A program made the position numbers and the translations under genes. Below are positions 16,935 through 23,962 of a stretch of 34,105 nt of DNA, in pieces. The stretch spans positions 1-34,105 of the forward strand of contig DHVE01000088.1 of assembly GCA_002412495.1 (NCBI GenBank). The letters are read 5' to 3'. Source of the stretch: Betaproteobacteria bacterium UBA5216 (lineage in GTDB: Bacteria > Pseudomonadota > Gammaproteobacteria > Burkholderiales > SG8-41). Positions within the stretch are counted from its first letter, which is position 1, and the number at the start of each line of letters is the position of its first letter. The notes under the pieces are model-generated. The model was not told the DNA's origin. It searched no databases and saw only the letters and a program-made list of their open reading frames with translations.

Positions 16935-17903
16935 ATGAACGCGCGTCTTGTGCCGGCGATTGTCCTGCTGGCATGCACCGCGAGCGCGGTGCATGTTTCG
17001 GCGCAGGTGTATCCGGAACGCCCGGTGCGCTTTGTAGTGCCGTATCCGCCTGGCGGCGCGACCGACATTATTTCGCGCACGCTCGGGCAAAAACTGTCGG
17101 ACGCATTCAAGCAGCAATTCGTGGTGGACAATCGCGGTGGCGCGGGGCAGGTCATCGGTACCGACATCGTGGCGAAATCGGCGCCCAACGGCTATACGAT
17201 ATTGCTCGCATCGGTGACGCACTCGATCAATCCCGCGCTGTTGCGCAAGCTGCCGTACGACAGTGTGAAGGATTTTTCCGCGATCACGCTGGTGGCGAGC
17301 GGGCCCAACGTGCTGGTGGTGCATCCTTCGCTGCCCGCGCGCTCGGTGGCGGAGCTCGTCAAGCTGACAAAGGCGGCGCCCGGCAAATACAACTATGCCT
17401 CGTCGGGTAATGGATCCGGTGGGCACCTCGCCACCGAGTTATTCAAGAGCATGGCGGGCATCGACATCAATCATATTCCGTACAAGGGCAACGGGCCCGC
17501 CACGGTGGACCTGCTCGCGGGGCAGGTGCCGATCATGTTTACCAGCACCGCGCCGATGCTGCCGCATATACGCAGCGGCAAGCTGCGCGGCCTGGCGACT
17601 ACTGGCGCGTCGCGTTCCTCTGCAACGCCGGACATACCCACGATCGCCGAGCTGGGTTTTCCCGGTTACGAAGCCAGTTTGTGGTACGCCATACTGGCCG
17701 CCGCGGGAACGCCGGGCACGATCATCCGGGATCTCAATGCGCAATTTGTCGCCGCGCTGAAGGCGCCGGATGTGCGCGAACGTTTTACCGGATTGGGCAT
17801 CGACGTGGCCGGCAGCGCGCCGGAGGAACTCGACCGGCATCTGCGCACCGAATTGACGAAGTGGGAGAAGGTCATCAGGAATGCGAAAATTCGCCCGGAG
17901 TAG
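16935..17903 (+). CDS. Bug family substrate-binding protein (5 of 10)
   Basis: A 322-residue periplasmic Bug protein with a compact leader (MNARLVPAIVLLACTASAVHVSA) cleaved probably before QVYPERP. An LLAC tetrad lies inside the leader but is a weaker lipobox than the signal peptidase I site. Motifs are VRFVVPYPPGGATD, VVDNRGGAGQ, APNGYTILL (Asn where PDGYT is usual), SSGNGSGGHLATELF, HIPYKGNGP and LRGLATTGASR. It starts two bases after the PrpD stop. Such tight packing suggests that the transport and the dehydratase steps concern the same ligand. Confidence 0.92.
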   Translation: MNARLVPAIVLLACTASAVHVSAQVYPERPVRFVVPYPPGGATDIISRTLGQKLSDAFKQQFVVDNRGGAGQVIGTDIVAKSAPNGYTILLASVTHSINPALLRKLPYDSVKDFSAITLVASGPNVLVVHPSLPARSVAELVKLTKAAPGKYNYASSGNGSGGHLATELFKSMAGIDINHIPYKGNGPATVDLLAGQVPIMFTSTAPMLPHIRSGKLRGLATTGASRSSATPDIPTIAELGFPGYEASLWYAILAAAGTPGTIIRDLNAQFVAALKAPDVRERFTGLGIDVAGSAPEELDRHLRTELTKWEKVIRNAKIRPE

Positions 17904-17939
17904 GAGACGAATATCTCATCCATGTGTGGAAAATTTCAA

Positions 17940-18908
17940 ATGAGATGCGCGGCAGCGGTGATGGCGGCCTGCGGCTTCGGCGCGTTCATCGGCGCATCGG
18001 TGCAGGCGCAAACCTACCCGACGCGCCCTGTGCGTATTATCGTGGGTTATCCGGCGGGCGGTCCCATCGACATACTCGCGCGCCTGCTGACGCCGGGATT
18101 CAGTGAATCGTTTGGGCAGCAGTTCATCGTGGACAACCGGCCGGGCGCCAGCGGCATGATCGGCACGGAGCAAGTCGCGAAATCCGCGCCGGATGGGCAC
18201 ACGCTGCTGATGACGGCGGCCACGTTTGCCATCAATCCGAGTGTGTATGTGAAAGTGCCGTACGATCCGCAGCGAGATTTTGCTGCCGTCGCGCTGGTGG
18301 CGCGTTCGCCGTATCTGCTGGTGGCGCATCCGAGTTTTCCGGCGCGCGGTGTCAGGGAGCTGATCGCCGTGGCGAAGGGCAGTCCGGGTCAGGTGAATTT
18401 TGCGTCCTCGGGCAGCGCCAGTCTGCCGCATCTGGCGGGCGAGTTGTTTCAGTTGATGGCGGGCGTGAAGATGAATCACATCCCGTACAAGGGCGGCACG
18501 CCCGCGACGATAGATACCCTCGCGGGACAGGTGCCGATTATCTTCAACAACATGCTCAACGCCGTGCCGCACGTGAAAAGCGGCAAGATGCGCGCGCTGG
18601 GCGTTACCGGCGCGCAGCGCACCGCCATCCTGCCGCAAGTGCCGACGATTTCCGAATCGGGGCTGAAGGGTTATGAAGTCAATGGCTGGTATGGCTTGCT
18701 TGGCCCGGCGGCAATGCCGCGCGAGATCATCGCTCGGCTGAACGCCGAGGCGGGAAAGGTGATGAAACTGCCCGCTTCGTCGGCACGTCTCGCGGATGAT
18801 GGCGTGGTGACGCATGCCGATGCGCCGGATACCTTTGCGGCATTGATTCGCGACGAGCAGGCGAAATGGGCGAAGGTGGTGCGGCAATCGGGCATCCGGC
18901 CGGAATAG
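17940..18908 (+). CDS. Bug family substrate-binding protein (6 of 10)
   Basis: A Bug protein of 322 residues from the ATG at 17940, where GGAAAA lies eight bases upstream and a clean leader (MRCAAAVMAACGFGAFIGA) follows. An ATG at 17922 would add six residues, but the AGGAGA at 17902-17907 is rather far from it. Cleavage is likely near VQA-QTYP. Motifs are VRIIVGYPAGGPID, FIVDNRPGASG, APDGHTLLM (His for Tyr), SSGSASLPHLAGELF, HIPYKGGTP and MRALGVTGAQR. It is the third Bug gene in the hydantoinase operon and directly precedes an alpha/beta hydrolase. Being adjacent to another Bug gene of the same operon, it probably arose by tandem duplication. Confidence 0.9.
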   Translation: MRCAAAVMAACGFGAFIGASVQAQTYPTRPVRIIVGYPAGGPIDILARLLTPGFSESFGQQFIVDNRPGASGMIGTEQVAKSAPDGHTLLMTAATFAINPSVYVKVPYDPQRDFAAVALVARSPYLLVAHPSFPARGVRELIAVAKGSPGQVNFASSGSASLPHLAGELFQLMAGVKMNHIPYKGGTPATIDTLAGQVPIIFNNMLNAVPHVKSGKMRALGVTGAQRTAILPQVPTISESGLKGYEVNGWYGLLGPAAMPREIIARLNAEAGKVMKLPASSARLADDGVVTHADAPDTFAALIRDEQAKWAKVVRQSGIRPE

Positions 18909-18913
18909 ATCCG

Positions 18914-19738
18914 ATGGCGGATGAACAGCGCGGGCAGCACGAACAGCGGGTGGAAGTGGAGCCCGGCATTTGGTTGCACGTGGTCACCGACGATTTCACC
19001 GACCCGTGGCGCCGCGCCGAAACCGTACTGATGATACACAGCATGGGCCAAAATCTTGATGCGTGGCGCGGCTGGGTGCCGCATTTGGCGCGGCACTTTC
19101 GCGTGGTGCGTTTTGATGTGCGCGGCTTTGGAAAATCAACGCCCATCGCGGAGAACGCGCGCTGGTCATTGGAGCGCTTGCACGCGGATGTCGAAGCGGT
19201 GATGGATTGCGTGGGTTGTGCCTCGGCGCATTTGATCGGTTCGCAAAGCGGCGGTTCGGTGGCGCTGACGCTCGCAGCGCGCAACCCCGCGCGGGTGCGA
19301 TCGGTGGTGGCCGTCGCGCCGATGATCACTGGCACGCCCGATGTATCGCAATGGCTGAAACAGATCGAATCGGAAGGCGTGCTGGCGTGGGCGCGTTCGA
19401 CGATGGCGGGGCGGCTGGGGCTTAATGCCCCGGCCGAGCAGGTTGAATACTGGGCGCGGCATATTCAGGGCAACACGCCGGTGTCCACCTTGCGCGGTTA
19501 TTTGCCGTGGGTGCCGGGCGTGGATATACGGCCCGAGCTGCGGCGTGTGCAGAGCCGCACGCTGGTGATGACGACCACCGGCAGTCATCTGCGTCCGGTG
19601 GAGAGCGTCAGGGCATGGCAGGAGAAAATGTACAACGCCAAGCTGATGATCGTCGATGGTGATGCATGGCATCCAGCGGGCGCCTACCCTGATGTGTGCG
19701 GGCCGGTCGCGGCGAATTTCATGCGGGATGCGCGGTAA
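18914..19738 (+). CDS. Alpha/beta fold hydrolase, last gene of the operon
   Basis: A 274-residue alpha/beta hydrolase, cytosolic. HSMGQNLDAW (about residues 42-51) forms the oxyanion region, FDVRGFGKS the strand-4 turn, and SQSGG around Ser112 the nucleophile elbow, where a serine stands in the first small-residue position. The usual histidine appears late in DAWHPAGAYPD. The general layout resembles 3-oxoadipate enol-lactonase-like enzymes, which would fit a catabolic operon, but this is not certain. The ATG at 18914 is five bases after the Bug stop; an in-frame start at 18866 lies inside the preceding gene and is rejected. An 86-base gap follows, so the operon may end here. Confidence 0.87.
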   Translation: MADEQRGQHEQRVEVEPGIWLHVVTDDFTDPWRRAETVLMIHSMGQNLDAWRGWVPHLARHFRVVRFDVRGFGKSTPIAENARWSLERLHADVEAVMDCVGCASAHLIGSQSGGSVALTLAARNPARVRSVVAVAPMITGTPDVSQWLKQIESEGVLAWARSTMAGRLGLNAPAEQVEYWARHIQGNTPVSTLRGYLPWVPGVDIRPELRRVQSRTLVMTTTGSHLRPVESVRAWQEKMYNAKLMIVDGDAWHPAGAYPDVCGPVAANFMRDAR

Positions 19739-19824
19739 CATGGGTATGAAAATAGACGGATTGCCGCAGCGCCTTTTTATAATCGCAGTCACCCCGGTTA
19801 CATTTATCGGTTTGAAATAGTGTC

Positions 19825-20886
19825 ATGGCAAAAAACAAAGCACTGATCGCGGGCGCCACCGGCGTTGTCGGTCGCAATCTGCTGCGACACCTGCTGGCCA
19901 CCGGCGACTGGGAGATCACGGCCTTGTCGCGCCGCAAGCCCGATGTGGATGGCGGGTACGAACATATCGCGGTTGATTTGCTGGATGCCGTGCAGTGCGA
20001 GGTAAAGCTTGGGCACCTGACGGACATCACGCATGTGTTTTTTGCCGCGGTGACCACGAGTCCGGACGCGGCGCTGCTGGTCAGCCAGAACGTGACGTTG
20101 CTGCGTAATCTGGTCGAAACCATCGAGCCGCTAAACCGGCAACTGAAGCACATTCATTTCATGCAGGGGACCAAGTGGTATGGTTCCCATCTCGGGCCGT
20201 TCAAGACGCCAGCGCGCGAAGATGATCCACGGCATTTGCCGCCCAATTTCTATTATGACCAGTGGGATTACATGGTCGAACGGCAGAAAGGTAAATCATG
20301 GACGTACTCGTCGGCCAGGCCGCACGCGGTCAGTGGTTTTGCGATCGGCAATCCGAGTAATCTGACCATGGTGCTGGCGATCTACGCGACGATTTGCAAG
20401 GCGCTCGGCGTGCCGTTGTGCCATCCCGGCACGGCGGGCAATTACAGCGCGTTATACCAATGCACCGATTCGGGCCTGCTGGCGCGCGCCATGGTGTGGA
20501 TGGCCACTACGCCGCAATGCGCGAACGAGGCGTTTAATATCACCAATGGCGATCTGATCCGCTGGGAGCATACTTGGCCCCGCATCGCGCGCTACTTCAA
20601 CATGGAGGCGGGTCCGCGCCGCCGGATCAGTATCGCGAATGCCATGGCCGACAAAGGCCCAGTCTGGGATCGTATCGTCCAGAAGTACGGCTTGCGTCCC
20701 ATCGGCTTTCAGGACATCGTGCGATGGCCGTACGGTGATTTTGTTTTTACGCCGGAATACGACATCGTTTCCCATTTGGGTAAATTGCGGCGGTTTGGTT
20801 TTCACGAGACCGTGGACACCGAGGAAATGTTTTTTCGTTTGTGGGATGAAATGCGCGCCCATAAAATCATTCCGCCAGCGGATTAG
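19825..20886 (+). CDS. PRISE-like SDR (progesterone 5-beta-reductase/iridoid synthase-like), NAD(P)-dependent
   Basis: A 353-residue atypical short-chain dehydrogenase. The N-terminal Rossmann motif is GATGVVG (residues 10-16). The signature of the PRISE group is present: GTKWYG with the catalytic lysine Lys117, HLGPFKTPAREDDPR, and NFYYDQWDY with the catalytic tyrosine Tyr144. Plant members reduce the C=C bond of enones (steroids, iridoids); bacterial homologues are known but mostly uncharacterised. Reduction of an alpha,beta-unsaturated carbonyl compound is the reasonable inference. It begins 86 bases after the preceding hydrolase and is followed by a 100-base gap with the conserved upstream element. 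In-frame starts later in the gene are not needed. Confidence 0.88.
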   Translation: MAKNKALIAGATGVVGRNLLRHLLATGDWEITALSRRKPDVDGGYEHIAVDLLDAVQCEVKLGHLTDITHVFFAAVTTSPDAALLVSQNVTLLRNLVETIEPLNRQLKHIHFMQGTKWYGSHLGPFKTPAREDDPRHLPPNFYYDQWDYMVERQKGKSWTYSSARPHAVSGFAIGNPSNLTMVLAIYATICKALGVPLCHPGTAGNYSALYQCTDSGLLARAMVWMATTPQCANEAFNITNGDLIRWEHTWPRIARYFNMEAGPRRRISIANAMADKGPVWDRIVQKYGLRPIGFQDIVRWPYGDFVFTPEYDIVSHLGKLRRFGFHETVDTEEMFFRLWDEMRAHKIIPPAD

Positions 20887-20931
20887 GCAACACGGCTTGC
20901 CGCAAGACATCGCGCATGTCGTGCGAGGAAA

Positions 20932-20963
20932 CTTAAGTTATCTTTTAAAAACATATGGTTACG
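20932..20963 (+). promoter_or_regulatory. Conserved AT-rich upstream element, copy B
   Basis: The second copy of the element at 5091-5121: CTTAA, then a G, TTATCTTTTAAAAACA, a four-base variable patch, and GTTACG. It begins 46 bases after the SDR stop and ends 23 bases before the Bug start at 20987, so it lies in the position of a promoter or of an operator next to the ribosome site. Copy A begins 38 bases after its upstream stop. The two downstream Bug proteins are not obviously more alike than other pairs, so simple gene duplication is not evident. Confidence 0.55.
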
Positions 20964-20986
20964 AAAATTTTCTCAAAGGGATGCCC

Positions 20987-21949
20987 ATGAATGCGCGTGC
21001 CCTGCTCGGCATCCTGCTGTGCGTCGCCACATCCATCGCCGGCGCCGCGGGCGATCACTACCCCAGCAAGCCGATACGCCTGGTGGTGCCGTTTACCCCG
21101 GGCGGGTCGAACGATCTCGTCGGACGCGTGATTTCGCAGAAATTGTTCGAGGCTTGGGGACAGCCGGTGATCATTGACAATCGGCCCGGCGGCGGTTCGA
21201 CCATCGGTATCGATGTCGTGGTGCGCGCGCCACCGGACGGCTATACGCTGCTGACGACTTCCGCGGGCATTTCGATCAACGGCTCGCTTTACAAGCTGCC
21301 ATTTAATCCGATCACGGATCTCGCGCCGGTGATTTTGCTCGCGCAGATGCCGTATCTGCTGGCGGTGAATCCGGCGTTGCCGCTGAAGTCCGCGCGCGAC
21401 GTGGTGACGCAAGCCAAGGCGCAACCGGGCAAGCTGATTTTTGCATCGTCGGGAGCGGGAACTTCATCGCATCTGGCGATGGAGTTGTTTCGCACCATGG
21501 CCGGCATCGATTTGCTGCATGTGCCGTTCAAGGGCGGCGGGCCGGCGGTTACTTCCGTGATGGGGGGCGAGGTGCATGGCATTTTTAACGTGATCACCGG
21601 CACGCTGCCGTACGCGCGCAGCGGAAAATTGCGGGCGCTGGCAGTGAGCAGCGCGAAACGCGCGGAGGTGGCGCTGGACATTCCCACCATCGCTGAATCT
21701 GGCGTGACGGGTTACGACATGATCTCGTGGTACAACGTGTTTGCACCGGCGCGCACGCCGCGCCCGATCATTGACCGGCTGAACGGCGAGATTAATCGCA
21801 TGCTGCAATTACCTGAGGTGCGCGAGCGGTTTCAGGCCTTGGGCGTGACGCCGCTGGGCAGCACCCCCGAGGCACTGGGCAAATATCTGGCCTTTGAAAC
21901 GGCACGCTGGGCGAAGCTGATCAAGGACGCCGGAATTCAAATCAAATAA
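20987..21949 (+). CDS. Bug family substrate-binding protein (7 of 10)
   Basis: A 320-residue periplasmic Bug protein. The ATG at 20987 has AAAGGG six bases upstream and opens a clean leader (MNARALLGILLCVATSIAGA) cleaved near GAA-GDHYP. An upstream open extension back to 20639 overlaps the preceding SDR gene and is rejected. Motifs are IRLVVPFTPGGSND, VIIDNRPGGGS, PPDGYTLL, SSGAGTSSHLAMELF, HVPFKGGGP and LRALAVSSAKR. The following isocitrate-lyase-family gene starts 18 bases after its stop, so the pair is probably one transcript driven from the region carrying the conserved element. Confidence 0.92.
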   Translation: MNARALLGILLCVATSIAGAAGDHYPSKPIRLVVPFTPGGSNDLVGRVISQKLFEAWGQPVIIDNRPGGGSTIGIDVVVRAPPDGYTLLTTSAGISINGSLYKLPFNPITDLAPVILLAQMPYLLAVNPALPLKSARDVVTQAKAQPGKLIFASSGAGTSSHLAMELFRTMAGIDLLHVPFKGGGPAVTSVMGGEVHGIFNVITGTLPYARSGKLRALAVSSAKRAEVALDIPTIAESGVTGYDMISWYNVFAPARTPRPIIDRLNGEINRMLQLPEVRERFQALGVTPLGSTPEALGKYLAFETARWAKLIKDAGIQIK

Positions 21950-21967
21950 GCAACGAAGAGGCAATCG

Positions 21968-22837
21968 ATGACTGCGGCAAAAACCTTGCGTACATTACTG
22001 GCCGGCAATCGTGCGCTGATCGCGCCGGCGGTATTCAATCCCTTGAGCGCAAAGCTCGCCGAGGGCGCCGGTTTCGAGGTGCTGTATCTCGGCGGCGGCA
22101 CGGTGGGGTATCTCAATTGTTGCCTTGAAGCGAATCTGAATATCACGCAGTTGTGTCAGGCCGGCATCGACATACGCGCGGTATGCAATCTGCCGCTGAT
22201 ACTCGACGGCGCGGCAGGTTTTGGCGACCCGATGCACATGCACCACACCATCGGCATGGCCGAAGCCGCGGGTTTTGCGGCGATAGAAATTGAAGATCAA
22301 ATTCTGCCCAAGCGCGCGCATCATCACGTTGGTATCGAGCACATGGTGCCGCTGGAACTGATGGTGGCCAAAGTGCGCGAGGCAGCCAATGCGCGTCGGG
22401 ACGCCGATTTTGTCATTATTGCACGCACCAACGGCATACGCGGTCCCGGCGGCATGGAAGATGCGATTAAACGCGCGCGCGCCTACCGCGAGGCGGGCGC
22501 CGACATGCTGTACTTGAGCGTGCGCAACGCCGAAGAAGCGAAAATCGTTGCGCGCGAGTTACCGGCACCTTTAATGTTTGGCTTGGGCGGGCATGGCGCG
22601 CAAGGCGCCGGCTTGCCGCTCGCGGAACTGGGCGCGCTCGGCTATCGTATTCTCGCGAGTTCCATTTCGGCGTGGGCGTTTCACCGCGCCTTGAAGCAGA
22701 GTTATGAGTGTCTTGCGCGAGGTGAACCCGATCCGCTGCTGGCCGGCACCACGCACAAGGACGAGCAGCATGCCTTGCATGACAGCATCGACATGGAACG
22801 GCTGCTGCGGGTGGAGCGCGAAACCGTCGAAAAATAA
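21968..22837 (+). CDS. Isocitrate lyase/PEP mutase family protein, degenerate active site
   Basis: A 289-residue protein with the TIM-barrel pattern of the isocitrate lyase/PEP mutase superfamily: the opening APAVFNPLSAKLAEGAGFE, the IEIEDQ strand and the FVIIARTNG strand. Two hallmark sites differ. The metal motif reads DGAAGFG (Asp80 kept, second Asp replaced by Ala82), and the KRCGH lyase motif is KRAHHH (residues 115-120), so the catalytic cysteine is absent. It is therefore unlikely to be an ordinary lyase. A mutase, hydrolase, decarboxylase or non-catalytic role is open. I recall KRAHHH-type proteins among uncharacterised Burkholderiales homologues. Cotranscription with the Bug gene 18 bases upstream is likely. 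GAGG lies just upstream of the ATG. Confidence 0.85.
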   Translation: MTAAKTLRTLLAGNRALIAPAVFNPLSAKLAEGAGFEVLYLGGGTVGYLNCCLEANLNITQLCQAGIDIRAVCNLPLILDGAAGFGDPMHMHHTIGMAEAAGFAAIEIEDQILPKRAHHHVGIEHMVPLELMVAKVREAANARRDADFVIIARTNGIRGPGGMEDAIKRARAYREAGADMLYLSVRNAEEAKIVARELPAPLMFGLGGHGAQGAGLPLAELGALGYRILASSISAWAFHRALKQSYECLARGEPDPLLAGTTHKDEQHALHDSIDMERLLRVERETVEK

Positions 22838-22882
22838 GCCGACGGTTGTTGCGGGCGCGACAGGGTGCCGCCGGTGCCGCTG

Positions 22883-23875
22883 CTACAGTTTGATATTCGC
22901 CGCGCGGATGATTTTTGCCGAGGCGGCGATTTCTTCGCGTATTTCGCGTGCAAACCCTTGCGGCGTATTGCCGACGGGCACACCGCCGTCGCGCGCGAAG
23001 GCGGCAAGGATGTCGGGCTCCTTCAGCACTTTGATACTTTCATCGTATAGCCGGTTGATGATGGCGGGCGGCGTATTGGCGGGTGCGACCAAACCGTACC
23101 AAGAGCCGTGGATGTAGCCGGGGAAACCCATTTCGGCATAAGTCGGAATATCCGGCAGTATCGCGATGCGCTGCGCGCTCGACACCGCAACGGGCCGCAG
23201 GCGTCCCGCCTTGATGTGCGGCATGAACACACCGGGATTTGCCGACATGATGTCGATCTCGTTGCTTAACAGGGCGAGGGTGCCGGGGCCGGCGCCTTTG
23301 TAGATCACCCGCGTGACGTCAATGCCCTGTTCCATGCGAAAGCGTTCCATGCCCAGATGGCCCGCCGAACCGATGCCCGAAATGCCCCAAATAAGCTTGC
23401 CCGGCGCGGCTTTGGCGTATTCGACCATTTCCTTCAACGTGCGTGGCGCGAGGCCGGGGCGCGCGCCCAGCAGGCTCGATACATCCGCGACCTTGGTGAT
23501 CGGCGCGAAATCCTTGGCGGGATCAAACGGAATCTTCACCAGGTTTCCGGTGACGGTCATTACGGAGACCGCGCCCGCCAGCAGCGTGTAACCGTCCGGC
23601 GCGGCGCGCGCCACCGTTTCACCAGCCAGCACGCCGCCCGCACCGCCACGGTTTTCGTAAACGATGGATTGTCCCAGGCGCTCGGTCAGCCGTTGCACGA
23701 AAGGGCGCATGACCACATCCGCGCCGCCGCCGGTGGCAAACGGCACCAGCAGGCGGATGGGTTTGTTCGGATAGGCCGGCGCATTGTTTTGTGCAAAGAC
23801 GGCGTTGGACGCAAGCGCAATAAGTACAACAATCAGTGCAACGCGCTCTGGTAACCGTGGCGGGAAACCGTTCAT
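22883..23875 (-). CDS. Bug family substrate-binding protein (8 of 10)
   Basis: A 330-residue periplasmic Bug protein on the minus strand. The ATG at 23875 is preceded by GGAG with seven bases of spacing and opens a leader (MNGFPPRLPERVALIVVLIALASNAVFA) cleaved near VFA-QNNAP. Motifs are IRLLVPFATGGGAD, IVYENRGGAGG, APDGYTLLA, GISGIGSAGHLGMERF and VIYKGAGP. The binding loop GISGIGSAGH replaces the usual SSG, which may mark a different ligand. The much longer open frame to 24319 runs through the divergent acyl-CoA ligase and is an artefact. It is divergent from that ligase across 87 bases, so the pair may be coregulated. Confidence 0.91.
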   Translation of the reverse strand: MNGFPPRLPERVALIVVLIALASNAVFAQNNAPAYPNKPIRLLVPFATGGGADVVMRPFVQRLTERLGQSIVYENRGGAGGVLAGETVARAAPDGYTLLAGAVSVMTVTGNLVKIPFDPAKDFAPITKVADVSSLLGARPGLAPRTLKEMVEYAKAAPGKLIWGISGIGSAGHLGMERFRMEQGIDVTRVIYKGAGPGTLALLSNEIDIMSANPGVFMPHIKAGRLRPVAVSSAQRIAILPDIPTYAEMGFPGYIHGSWYGLVAPANTPPAIINRLYDESIKVLKEPDILAAFARDGGVPVGNTPQGFAREIREEIAASAKIIRAANIKL

Positions 23876-23919
23876 GGCACTCTCCGAATCTGCTTGATGA
23901 TGAGCAATTTTGCTAGTGT

Positions 23920-23946
23920 AGTATACGCGGCACATTTGCATCGCAA
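23920..23946 (-). promoter_or_regulatory. Putative sigma-70 promoter for the minus-strand Bug gene
   Basis: Read on the minus strand, TTGCGA (23941-23946) is followed after 15 bases by TATACT (23920-23925), a close match to the -10 consensus. Transcription would start about 38 bases before the Bug ATG at 23875. The spacer is shorter than ideal. A plus-strand promoter for the ligase (TTGATG at 23894, TAGTAT at 23919) would overlap it but has a 19-base spacer. Confidence 0.3.
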
Positions 23947-23962
23947 TTACATCGCTATCGTC

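Noticed and set aside
20639..20986. Upstream extension of the Bug gene at 20987
   Set aside because: It overlaps the end of the PRISE-like SDR in another frame, and the leader and ribosome site at 20987 fit much better.
22838..22882. Intrinsic terminator between convergent genes
   Set aside because: GC-rich repeats are present but no stable stem with a T-run is visible.
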